A model generated the notes under the pieces. That model saw only the letters and a list, made by a program, of their open reading frames with translations. It was not told the DNA's origin and made no database searches. The translations under genes and the position numbers were made by a program. DNA of 49,358 bases from Bacteroidota bacterium (GTDB lineage Bacteria > Bacteroidota > Bacteroidia > Bacteroidales > JAAUTT01). Position 1 is the stretch's first letter, and each line of letters begins with the position of its first letter. Location: positions 1 to 49,358 of the forward strand of contig JAJYAG010000026.1 of assembly GCA_021779665.1 (NCBI GenBank), given 5' to 3'. This document shows, piece after piece, positions 33,817-41,981 of the stretch.

Positions 33817-34227
33817 TTAGTCTTTGGTGACTTCCACCAGGTTCTTATCCTGATCGATCTCCCATACATTGAATTTGCCATCTCCATCAAAATCGACCAC
33901 GGCAGTTGCCTTGGCCTTAAAGCCCGTAGTTCCTGACTCTGTAATTTCAATCGAATAGTTTGCTGAACCGCCCTGGGTCACAAGTTTTTCCTGTTCAAAG
34001 CCGATATCGTCAAAAGTAGCACCATACTTCGACTTCATATAAAAGAAGTTTTTTTGGAGTGTGTGCACATGCCCAAGCTGAAGCTGGGCTTCGGTACTCT
34101 TTGCTTTTGAAATAAGGGGCATTAATTTGGGTAGAGCCAATAACACCAGTATACCAATGATTACCAATACAACAAGTAATTCGGTAAGGGTAAAGGCAGG
34201 TAGTTTTTTGGAATTTTTGAAGCGCAT
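33817..34227 (-). CDS. gspG: Major pseudopilin GspG with EF-hand-like loop
   Basis: 136 residues. Leader MRFKNSKKLPA then FTLTELLVVLVIIGILVLLA: cleavage at A11|F12 with Glu5 in the mature helix. The C-terminal part carries DFDGDGKFNVWE (112-123), a complete EF-hand loop (Asp at 1, 3 and 5, Gly 6, hydrophobic 8, Glu 12). Calcium-binding is well known for classic GspG, but at a different loop. It is the first gene of the operon, so it is likely the most highly expressed, as expected for the main pseudopilus subunit. Confidence 0.9.
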   Translation of the reverse strand: MRFKNSKKLPAFTLTELLVVLVIIGILVLLALPKLMPLISKAKSTEAQLQLGHVHTLQKNFFYMKSKYGATFDDIGFEQEKLVTQGGSANYSIEITESGTTGFKAKATAVVDFDGDGKFNVWEIDQDKNLVEVTKD

Positions 34228-34339
34228 AGGTCAGGGTAGTTAGTTTCCAGAACATCTAAATTCGAAAATATCCTGAAAATATTTTTCATAAAGATTTCCA
34301 AGATTTTTTAAAAAACAATACCGAAAAAGGGGATTTTGA

Positions 34340-34372
34340 CAAAAAGTATAATTACCGTGACTAAAGAACCAA
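34340..34372 (-). promoter_or_regulatory. Probable promoter of the secretion operon
   Basis: On the minus strand TTG (34372-34370) and TATACTTTTTG (34350-34340) resemble the Bacteroidota -33 and -7 boxes, with a 19-nt spacer. The -7 box has one extra base (TA-n3-TTTG). It would give a leader of about 105 nt before gspG. The leader itself (34228-34330) is AT-rich and I see no riboswitch in it. Confidence 0.35.
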
Positions 34373-34395
34373 AATAAAAGGTAAAGATTTGAAAC

Positions 34396-34436
34396 ATTTA
34401 AGTAAAAGGTGTATAATAAACACCTTTTACTTAAAT
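34396..34436 (-). terminator. 17-bp perfect hairpin after the large TcB-like gene
   Basis: The arms 34396-34412 and 34420-34436 are perfect reverse complements (core AAGTAAAAGGTGT / ACACCTTTTACTT) with a 7-nt AT loop. It begins 6 nt after the stop of the 1892-residue gene. The arm sequences carry A- and T-runs on both strands, so it may end transcription in either direction. It isolates the RHS locus from the secretion operon, so the latter has its own promoter. Confidence 0.75.
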
Positions 34437-34442
34437 TCAAAC

Positions 34443-37400
34443 CTACTGAATAACGATGTTCTGATTCCTGCTTATGGTATTATCCATTGACGAAATACTC
34501 AGACTATAACTTCCGGGCACGAGATTAAATGTGGCTACGTCCCAGGTATAAGCATTTCCGGTATGATTTGCAACAATTGTTACAGCGGTATATGTTCCAA
34601 ATAACTGTTGAGCTACTATTTTCAAAGGCCCTGAAAAACCGTTCCATTGAATCTGATAGTTTCTTTCAGATTTACTTATAACCTCGTTTGTTGCAGGTTT
34701 AACAATTTCTATCTGGTTGCTTGTAGGTATGAAGTCTATAAAAACATTCTTATTTATTGTTGTTTGTAAACCTTTAGCATCAGTCGCTATTAGCTGGACA
34801 TTAAAAGTTGCATCTGAAGTTCCATTATAAGTATGGCTAGGAGTTCTCCCTGCAGAAGTGCCCCCATCACCGAAATTCCAGTTATAGTTAGCTCCTGCAC
34901 CAATATCGTTGGCTGTAAAAGAAACAGCGCTATTCATAACGGCGTTTGAATACCTATAGTTTACAAAATAGCTAGGTCGTTTATAACCATAACTATGTTC
35001 GCTAAGTTTCTTGAGCCCTTGCGGTGTTTCCTTATATGTCCTGATGAGCCTTCCCCCTTCATCATATTCGAACTTTGCGGCGAAGTTATTGTTATCCAGC
35101 ATAGCTGTAAGCATTCCTGATTCATCGTACGAGTAAGCAGAAACAGCAGCATCGAGAGGCTGAAACCGTTGATCATCAATCAATACAGGGAACATTGCAC
35201 TTGGATTATCAACATAAACATATGTTTTTATAATATTACCGTTGGTAACAAAAGATTTGTCCAAAAGCACACTAACTAAACACCATTCACCGAAAATCTG
35301 AACATCTGCTGCATCTTTTCTCTTTTCAGCCACATTTAATAAAGTACCAGAGCTGTTTCTTGACTCAATAATTAACCTGGCGGCACCCGGACTATTTTTA
35401 TGCATCCAAACCATGGCCCGGTAGGATCTGTTTTCCATTAAACCATTATTTAAATTGGATACGGTAGATGTAAATACAGGTCCTGAGTTCCCTGTCATAG
35501 AACAATAATATACTCCTGTATGAGAAGGAACTTCAACAGTCCCTCTCACCTGAGCACACCCAGTAGTCCCCATAAATTCTCCACCCCAGTCTGCACCATC
35601 GATATTTTCGAAACCCGAATATGCAAAGCTGTTATAATTTGCATTTGAAGCTGTAGCAATTACCGCATTATCATTATAACCCAGCTTCGTTGATATATAA
35701 TTACCGTTGATATCTTTTGATTCCAATGGGATTGAGTAATGATTATACCTAGTAATCTCTGAAGTCTTCACCCATCCATTGGTTGTATTGAATGTTTCCG
35801 GTTGAGTAAAATTGAACTTCTTACTATCCGTAAAATCCTTTAAAGAACCATTGGCATTTAGATCACCCTTCCAGTTAAAAGCTTTGTGCTTTCTCCAGAC
35901 CTTTTGATTAGCCGGTACAACATTCGCTGGCTGGTCATAATAGTTTGTGTTAAATTCTCTGTAAACCCAATCGTTGTTCCAAGTTTGTGCCGAAACTGCT
36001 AATGGTATCAAACTACCATTTTCATCCAGATAATTATATCCGGCAGCATCCTGCACAAGCATATTCTTATTGTTTCTGTCTTCACTTTTAGGTCCCATTG
36101 AAGCATAGTGTTCATAAGCTTTTTCGGTAAAATTTTTATACTTTTTACCATTGGAGGATATGGACGATTGGGTTAACGGCACACCTGTGTAAAAATCCCA
36201 TGAATCGTTCTTCTGGGTGGTTGTTATACCATTCTGAAACACAACCGTGCTTTCAAGGACATTGGGATAAGTAATTTGGCTGGAGGAATTAAAAAACTTA
36301 AGTTTATTTATTACATTTTGAACAACACGGGTAAATCTATTGGTTTCTTGTATCACTCCTTGTCCGGCATTTGCTCTTGGGATATAGTTATAGGTAGTTT
36401 TTGTAAGTAGATGGTTCAAACTATTGAATAAACTCAGGGATTTCAACCGGCCTATAGCCGAAGTACTATTTTTTATAACAATTGATGTATAATAGTAATC
36501 AGTAGTATCAGTCATAAAAAAGCGGGTATCGTATTGCATATAATTAACCTCCAAAACATTATTCGAATGAGGATCAGTATGATTGGAAGGCACTTTAAAT
36601 GGAGTCATAGTTTCAAATTCGTATTCAGCTCTGGTTTGAACTACATTTTTTGCATCGTAACTAATTACTGCAACATTGCTGTAACAAACCCCTGGTGGTG
36701 GTAAAAAAGGCAAATATGGCAACTCACGGTACTGTGTATTAATTGGGGCATACGAAGTAACTCCCGAGGTTTGCGCGGTTCCCGGAATATTATATTCATA
36801 TTCCGTTTTTGTGGTGCTTAGGGACTCATCCGTCACAATCAGGGATTTAACCCTTAGACCTCCCCCATAGGATATCGTAAACGGATCGGTATAGAAGGAT
36901 CCATAATTCAACTGAACAAACTGGGTGCCAGTTATGGATGGATCTTTCGGAACCGTAAACTTAATTTTACGATTGGTTGCATCCACCTGATTAAGCACGT
37001 AATAACCGTTGTATGTTTTGTTCTTGGTTGAACCGGTTATGGTGCAATCGCGACAAGGCGTTGTTCCGGCACAAGCCTGCATCAGTTCAAAGAAATTGCA
37101 TATCTGCATCCACAGGTCCAGACGATAGGTCCCGCCTACAGTAAATGCTTTTGAAAAATCAATATTTACATTTGATGGAATTTGTATGCTCAATTCAGCG
37201 TCCGTACTGTTGTTAATATAATCCACAGTCCAATTATCGAAAGTTAATTTAGTTTTTAAGGAACCGAAGGCTTCCATGCCGTATGAATCGCTCTCGTAAT
37301 TAATTTTTATTCGCCCACCAGTGGGGAAAATAATATCACTCAGACTCCAAGTATCCGCTTCTGGCTTAGCCACATCGTCCATTTGAGACTTCACATACGT

Positions 37401-40121
37401 GTTGCTTGCATAAAAACCCCAGTCGTCAACTTTATCTTCTGCAGGAACAGGGGTATCTTTTTTATTATATTCAAATGAATAAGCCGGCATATACGAGACA
37501 CCCTTTTTACCTTTATATTGCAGATGGTGTAAGGTTAACTTACCTTTATCCACTGCATTGGAGTTCAATACATTTTTACATAAAGTATAATCATCCGTAC
37601 CATCCTTGTCTTTATCGTAACTAAATTCAATCTCTTTTAATATTTTCTCCTTAAAACCTGCAGGCAAATCACCAATATCCAGCACATTATCCTGGAAATT
37701 AATTCTAAACGTGCTATTACATAAAACCTTTTCATAATTTTTCTTCTGAGATTTACCGCAATTTAAATCTATTTGCCTACAGGATATTTTATATCCTGTT
37801 AGTTTAACGTCAATTTTTCCACCATCGGCATCTGGATTTATGACCAAAGAAGAGGTATTTACTGGCGACAGAGTTGCATCTTCATTCTTTACAAGGATAA
37901 TTTTATCGAGCTTCAACACTTTGTGTTTCGGCTTTGTAACAATCGTTTTATGAGTAATAGCATTATATCTGGGATTATTAAAATATGAACAATCGCAACC
38001 GGTCGATTCAGGCTCTGTGCTTGTTAAAGTCCAGGTACTATCAATAATTTTAGAAGTCACATCACTTAAATAGTGTCCGTATATCCCCGATTGGCTATCC
38101 ATGGCCATACAACCAAGTCCATCTTCTCTTAAACTCTTAATAAAGTAAGCAGTATGTGATTTAGTTTTTATACTATTTAAATAATAAATCTGTTTCCTAC
38201 CCCAGGTATACTGACGATGTTCTTCCCCCTCTATCTGATATTTATAATATGTTTCATCATAAGGCAAACTCCATATATAACCATCAGTCCACTTACCATA
38301 ATCCATTTTAACCCAATACCCATAATCCGCTTCATCAACCTGGCTGTTACCATTTACATCTATATAGTCAGGCCCTGTTACGGCAGTCAACAACCATGTA
38401 TAAGCATATTTTTTTGCTTTCATCTGATCGAAAAAATCTTTATAAACCCCATTTTTCAGATCTTTCTCATCCCGGCCAAATTGTTCGAACTGATATACGG
38501 GCAATGAAAAATGATACACCTTACCATCAAGAGCAGTAATATTGATTGCCCCAATTCCATCTGCATCGAATAAAGCCGGATCATTTCTTTTACCACGTAT
38601 ACAATCGGCTTCAATAAAATCAGTAATGGCAGTGTTATTGGCAACTATATCAGCATTCCGGATCCATTCCACATAAGACCCCGTCATTTTTCTTCCGGTT
38701 GTTTCATTATAGGTATCATATTCAATAGAATTTACAATGGTATCTTGTTTTGTATAATGTCCATTATAAACAGGTAACAAAGGATTACTGATATTGAAAG
38801 TTCCCGGATAATTGCGCAAATACGATTCGTAAGAACCATCCATATAAAACTGGATTTTTGACCAGGCCAGGTTTAAATCATCTGTTGATTGCTCGTAATA
38901 ATAAGGATTGTATTCCTGATCCTTTTTATAAACGCCATTCCCTAATAGCCGGGCATTCTGGAATAGTTTTGGACTAATAGTCCCGGAAATTCCTTGGGCA
39001 CCAATTACATATTGATCATATCCCGGCATTACAAATGTTTTATCACCATTCTCCTCTGCAGAATTTCCATCCCAGTCCGTTTGTATCACGTCCATAGAAT
39101 ATTTTGGTGACTGCCTATTAGGAATGGTATCTGATTCATCATTCTTAGAAGCATTTGCTGAATAGAATACACCATAACCAACATCTTCACTCTCAGAATG
39201 CAAATACCATCTGGTTTTAGTTTTGGTAATCGTAAAAATGAACGGAATAACGGGTATTGACCTTGAAGAATTAACTATCTGATAATTATCCTGAACACTT
39301 GTATTGGTGTATCCCACTAAAGTTCCACTAATACCAACACCTGAAGAGGCTGAAGATACCCCTAATGAAATAATACTATGACTCATTCCTATTGCATGTT
39401 GCTTTTGCTTATCATAGGCATTGAATCCTACACTTGCCGAAACCCCTCCACTTACTGAAAAGCTTCCGTCTGCGGAAGAAGTGACTCCAATTCCAATTCC
39501 CCCATTTAAGCTGAAGTTACTCTTTCCAATTGCTTGCCCGCCACCTAAACCTAATCCTAATGACACATTTCCATCCGTACCCATAGTAACATAAGCTCCC
39601 ACAGCATCAGTAATACCGATTCCCATGGAAACATTAACCCCCAAAGACTTATTGGTACCCCAATTGAAATTTACACTAATTGGAGTATAAGGAATGGGTA
39701 TATCCAGATCATAAATGGTTCCAGTTTGTGTTCCTCCATCATCATGCATAGTTGTAAGAATAGACATCTCCTTCACATCGTCAGGAAACATGTTGACATT
39801 GCGGTTTATTGCTCCTACATTTACATTCCATCCCAAACCGACCCACGATGCTTCCAACTCAGGACCTATACCCGCATGGTAGGATAAAACAACCGGGAAT
39901 CCAGCTTCTGGCCCTGGAACTTCCAACAATGGCAGAACATACGAAAAGTCTCCGGTATTAAGATTCACAAGGTTAGAAGCGTCGATTGGCTCAAACCCTT
40001 GCGCTTCTGGAGCATTCGGTCCTGTATTCTGCCCTTTGGAAACCATACTTGCTGTAATAATCAGTAATACAAGTAAAAACCTTGTAATTGCAGCATTCTT
40101 GAAGTGGAAGTTAGTATTCAT
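34443..40121 (-). CDS. SpvB/TcB-like giant secreted protein with PKD and KNH-like C-terminal domains
   Basis: 1892 residues. Signal peptide (1-30). Residues 40-110 are the SpvB/TcB-type start of RHS-related cages (EPIDASNLVNLNTGDFSYVL; PVVLSYHAGIGPELEASWVG). Residues about 148-270 are a Gly/Ser-rich beta stretch (SLGLGLGGGQAIGKSN, GGIGIGVTSSADGSF). Long beta-rich regions follow, with an RHS-like YD element near the C-terminus (YSYDESGMLTAMLDNNNFAA; FEYDEGGRLIRTYKE), a PKD domain (YNWNFGDGGTSAGRTPSHTY) and a terminal Ser-Thr-rich/KNH-like sandwich. It resembles the B component of TcB-TcC. A C-terminal toxin is not evident. It is the last gene of the minus-strand RHS region and ends at a 17-bp hairpin; no retained type IX C-terminal signal is obvious. 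Confidence 0.85.
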   Translation of the reverse strand: MNTNFHFKNAAITRFLLVLLIITASMVSKGQNTGPNAPEAQGFEPIDASNLVNLNTGDFSYVLPLLEVPGPEAGFPVVLSYHAGIGPELEASWVGLGWNVNVGAINRNVNMFPDDVKEMSILTTMHDDGGTQTGTIYDLDIPIPYTPISVNFNWGTNKSLGVNVSMGIGITDAVGAYVTMGTDGNVSLGLGLGGGQAIGKSNFSLNGGIGIGVTSSADGSFSVSGGVSASVGFNAYDKQKQHAIGMSHSIISLGVSSASSGVGISGTLVGYTNTSVQDNYQIVNSSRSIPVIPFIFTITKTKTRWYLHSESEDVGYGVFYSANASKNDESDTIPNRQSPKYSMDVIQTDWDGNSAEENGDKTFVMPGYDQYVIGAQGISGTISPKLFQNARLLGNGVYKKDQEYNPYYYEQSTDDLNLAWSKIQFYMDGSYESYLRNYPGTFNISNPLLPVYNGHYTKQDTIVNSIEYDTYNETTGRKMTGSYVEWIRNADIVANNTAITDFIEADCIRGKRNDPALFDADGIGAINITALDGKVYHFSLPVYQFEQFGRDEKDLKNGVYKDFFDQMKAKKYAYTWLLTAVTGPDYIDVNGNSQVDEADYGYWVKMDYGKWTDGYIWSLPYDETYYKYQIEGEEHRQYTWGRKQIYYLNSIKTKSHTAYFIKSLREDGLGCMAMDSQSGIYGHYLSDVTSKIIDSTWTLTSTEPESTGCDCSYFNNPRYNAITHKTIVTKPKHKVLKLDKIILVKNEDATLSPVNTSSLVINPDADGGKIDVKLTGYKISCRQIDLNCGKSQKKNYEKVLCNSTFRINFQDNVLDIGDLPAGFKEKILKEIEFSYDKDKDGTDDYTLCKNVLNSNAVDKGKLTLHHLQYKGKKGVSYMPAYSFEYNKKDTPVPAEDKVDDWGFYASNTYVKSQMDDVAKPEADTWSLSDIIFPTGGRIKINYESDSYGMEAFGSLKTKLTFDNWTVDYINNSTDAELSIQIPSNVNIDFSKAFTVGGTYRLDLWMQICNFFELMQACAGTTPCRDCTITGSTKNKTYNGYYVLNQVDATNRKIKFTVPKDPSITGTQFVQLNYGSFYTDPFTISYGGGLRVKSLIVTDESLSTTKTEYEYNIPGTAQTSGVTSYAPINTQYRELPYLPFLPPPGVCYSNVAVISYDAKNVVQTRAEYEFETMTPFKVPSNHTDPHSNNVLEVNYMQYDTRFFMTDTTDYYYTSIVIKNSTSAIGRLKSLSLFNSLNHLLTKTTYNYIPRANAGQGVIQETNRFTRVVQNVINKLKFFNSSSQITYPNVLESTVVFQNGITTTQKNDSWDFYTGVPLTQSSISSNGKKYKNFTEKAYEHYASMGPKSEDRNNKNMLVQDAAGYNYLDENGSLIPLAVSAQTWNNDWVYREFNTNYYDQPANVVPANQKVWRKHKAFNWKGDLNANGSLKDFTDSKKFNFTQPETFNTTNGWVKTSEITRYNHYSIPLESKDINGNYISTKLGYNDNAVIATASNANYNSFAYSGFENIDGADWGGEFMGTTGCAQVRGTVEVPSHTGVYYCSMTGNSGPVFTSTVSNLNNGLMENRSYRAMVWMHKNSPGAARLIIESRNSSGTLLNVAEKRKDAADVQIFGEWCLVSVLLDKSFVTNGNIIKTYVYVDNPSAMFPVLIDDQRFQPLDAAVSAYSYDESGMLTAMLDNNNFAAKFEYDEGGRLIRTYKETPQGLKKLSEHSYGYKRPSYFVNYRYSNAVMNSAVSFTANDIGAGANYNWNFGDGGTSAGRTPSHTYNGTSDATFNVQLIATDAKGLQTTINKNVFIDFIPTSNQIEIVKPATNEVISKSERNYQIQWNGFSGPLKIVAQQLFGTYTAVTIVANHTGNAYTWDVATFNLVPGSYSLSISSMDNTISRNQNIVIQ

Positions 40122-40236
40122 CAGTTCAATTTTTTAGTTAAGGTCAGATGTAATATACATGATACCCTAATATCAGGGTTGATCGTTCTGTTTGATCTTT
40201 TAATCATGGACATTTCATTAAAAAAAATAATTTCTG
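40122..40236. other. 115-bp spacer with short ACCCT/AGGGT hairpin
   Basis: The spacer between the lipoprotein gene and the TcB-like gene holds ACCCT-6 nt-AGGGT (near 40160-40177), a 5-bp stem. No TAnnTTTG promoter box is visible on the minus strand. Either the two genes are co-transcribed or a diverged promoter is used. Confidence 0.35.
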
Positions 40237-40839
40237 TTAATCAGTAAATACAATTCTTTTATTTAAAAATTTCTGAATGTTTTTTGTCCGAAATCTAAAC
40301 CTCACATCGCCCGTATTAAAACCAAAATCACCCAATGTAAACTCAATATATTCAGTTTTAACAAGGTCGGGTTTTTCAAAGACAAATAGTATTTTAGATG
40401 AATTTGTCAACCCATAAGTACGGGGGAAACTATAATCGAGTAGTTGTAAGGTATCGCCCTGATCAGTTGTTAAATTAGCTTTCTCTCCAATTCCAAATTC
40501 AAAATTCCGGATAACTTCATTATATTGCGGGGTACCGGCTTGCGAAGCGAGCAAGTCAGTTCCAGACTTTGATACTTCTACCGAAAAATAAAAATATTTT
40601 TCATAAACACTTTTTAAAGAATCTATTTGATCCTTACCTGATGCGCCCACAATAAGCTGCCTTGTGATTATTTCGTTCGAAACCAGGGATGCTTTATATT
40701 TTATCGAATTTATATCCTTTTCAAGCATCAGGTCATGTTTTTCCAGATAGGCTGGCACTTCCTCCTGTTTCAATGAACTTACACATGCCGAAAGCATAAA
40801 TCCGATAATAAAAAATGTATGGAATGCTGTTTTACTCAT
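40237..40839 (-). CDS. Lipoprotein of unknown function
   Basis: 200 residues with a lipoprotein signal (lipobox LSAC, Cys19). The mature part has a short helical segment (LEKHDLMLEKDINSIKYKAS) and then a mostly beta domain (VRNFEFGIGEK-like strands, GDTLQLLDYSFPRTYGL, TEYIEFTLGDFGFNTGDVRF). I do not recognise the family. It abuts the OmpH-like gene without a gap, so both are co-transcribed, and precedes the TcB-like gene by 115 bp. It may be an accessory lipoprotein for the RHS-type proteins. Confidence 0.75.
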   Translation of the reverse strand: MSKTAFHTFFIIGFMLSACVSSLKQEEVPAYLEKHDLMLEKDINSIKYKASLVSNEIITRQLIVGASGKDQIDSLKSVYEKYFYFSVEVSKSGTDLLASQAGTPQYNEVIRNFEFGIGEKANLTTDQGDTLQLLDYSFPRTYGLTNSSKILFVFEKPDLVKTEYIEFTLGDFGFNTGDVRFRFRTKNIQKFLNKRIVFTD

Positions 40840-41388
40840 CTACTTAAAATGCTTTTTTTTGTAATCTTTATTGAGCTCTTCCAGCACCTTCTCTGTTATA
40901 TTTGCACCCTTGTCGGCATATAAAAGATTTCCCGATCCATTGGCACCAAGAATATAATCATACCCACGACTTTTTGCATATTCGGCAATAAAATCGTTGA
41001 TATCATTAAATTGTGTCTGTAACATTTTTTGCTGCTCTTCCTTTGTTTTTTGCTTTACCGATTCTCCATATTTATTTAATTGCTCCTGCTGATTATATAA
41101 AAGTTGTTCCTGTATCTTTATTTCTTTTGCACTTAAACCTGAACGCTTCTTTTCAAAAGTTTTCACATCGTCCTGCCACTTTTTAACCAACGAATCAGTT
41201 GAAGCTTTCCATGCTCCTGTTTTGAGCTCGAATTGCTGATTTGCGGCCTTTACTCCCTCGTACTTTTGTATCAAAATATTGGTTTCAATGTACCCGATTT
41301 TGGGCTTTTTAACGAATAAGAATATTGATATTCCAACCGAAACAATACTTAATAATAATATTCCCCAAACTAATTTCAAATTTCCCAT
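40840..41388 (-). CDS. Membrane-anchored OmpH/Skp-like periplasmic chaperone
   Basis: 182 residues. A single N-terminal membrane helix (about 7-25) is uncleaved, since it ends in FVKKPKIGYIET rather than a signal-peptidase site. The rest follows the Skp/OmpH pattern: IGYIETNILIQKYEGVKAAN, a long coiled coil (about 50-125, rich in Lys/Gln/Glu) and a terminal DYILGANGSGNLLYADKGAN sheet. OmpH/Skp holds outer-membrane and secreted proteins unfolded in the periplasm. Its place between the RHS-type genes suggests a chaperone dedicated to these very large exported proteins. The usual family member is soluble, so membrane anchoring is a variation. Confidence 0.82.
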   Translation of the reverse strand: MGNLKLVWGILLLSIVSVGISIFLFVKKPKIGYIETNILIQKYEGVKAANQQFELKTGAWKASTDSLVKKWQDDVKTFEKKRSGLSAKEIKIQEQLLYNQQEQLNKYGESVKQKTKEEQQKMLQTQFNDINDFIAEYAKSRGYDYILGANGSGNLLYADKGANITEKVLEELNKDYKKKHFK

Positions 41389-41474
41389 CTATTCCTCTTT
41401 TAGTGATTACACATTTATTATATCAATTTACTTTAACATTTTTCTTTATAAGCCCGACAAAACAATCCGACAGT

Positions 41475-41726
41475 CTAATTGAACTGCTCTTTACATTTAC
41501 CCTGCCGTTCTGTCAGTTTACACCTTTACTTTATCTATTTACATACCTGTTCTGTTAGGCTAACCAACCGTTTAACCAGATCGCAGCGTTGTTTTGTGTG
41601 TTTACTGCTGTGTTCTGTTTATTTACATTATGTTTTACCCGGTTTACGAGTGTGTTTTATTTGTTTACATAAGTGTTTGGCAGGCTTACGGTGTTGTTTT
41701 GCTTGCTTACCATTGCAAAGTAAACT
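41475..41726. repeat. Degenerate 21-bp-period array (about 11 units)
   Basis: (T/C)TTAC recurs at 41496, 41517, 41538, 41601, 41622, 41643, 41664, 41685 and 41706, each an exact multiple of 21 bp; the two slots at 41559 and 41580 hold decayed copies. On the minus strand a unit reads GTAAAC-n5-AAACA-n5, so two short blocks are conserved and the rest varies. The array lies upstream of the OmpH-like gene. Read in the minus-strand frame AAA-CNN-NNN-ARA it gives heptads such as KHTKQRC and SLTEQVC with several stop codons. Possible meanings are a decayed heptad-repeat gene or protein-binding sites spaced two DNA turns apart. Confidence 0.7.
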
Positions 41727-41739
41727 CTGCCTTTATATA

Positions 41740-41793
41740 CCCCCTAAATCCCCCTCAAGGGGACTTTCGCTCCGACCGAAAGGTCGTTTTTTT
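41740..41793. repeat. REP-like palindrome with adjacent GAAA-loop hairpin
   Basis: CCCCCTAAATCCCCCTCAAGGGGACTTT is made of a direct block (41740-41748) and a CCCC-TCAA-GGGG hairpin. It is followed by CGACC-GAAA-GGTCG and seven T residues (41773-41793), which looks like a small intrinsic terminator on the plus strand. Related copies occur at 42716-42744 and, inverted, at 42819-42848. Confidence 0.65.
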
Positions 41794-41805
41794 CATTCCC
41801 TCCTG

Positions 41806-41970
41806 CACCTCACCCCGACCCTCTCCTCAAGGAGAGGGAGCCGAGCAACGAGCTTTAGGAATACTTTAGCTTCCCAAACATTATTCAAAGAACATCTTTA
41901 ATCCCCTGCCTCTTCCTTCTAATCGGAGCGACCTCCCCTCTCCTTGAGGAGAGGGGCTGGGGGTGAGGTG
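41806..41970. repeat. 165-bp MITE/BIME-like element with 38-bp imperfect inverted ends
   Basis: The left end 41806-41843 (starting CACCTCACCCCGACCCTC) and the right end 41933-41970 (ending GGGGGTGAGGTG) are imperfect reverse complements. Each end is itself palindromic (CTCTCCTCAAGGAGAG and CTCTCCTTGAGGAGAG). The 89-bp centre is not coding. It stops 11 bp before the stop of the helical protein gene. Bacteroidota genomes carry many such palindromes; mobility is not shown. Confidence 0.7.
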
Positions 41971-41981
41971 TAAGTTGAAAA

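Noticed and set aside
34443-34740. Type IX secretion C-terminal signal on the TcB-like protein
   Set aside because: The end (VPGSYSLSISSMDNTISRNQ then NIVIQ) is superficially similar, but the full 95-residue domain follows the KNH/Ser-Thr-rich sandwich pattern, so I do not call a type IX signal; a profile search would decide.
41475-41726. CRISPR array
   Set aside because: The period is only 21 bp, the conserved blocks are 5-6 bp, and there are no long identical repeats, spacers or cas genes.
41479-41901. Plus-strand frames of 91 and 140 codons through the 21-bp array and palindromes
   Set aside because: The apparent Cys/Leu/Val-rich heptads follow from the DNA repeat and the second half runs through REP-like palindromes; there is no domain or start signal.
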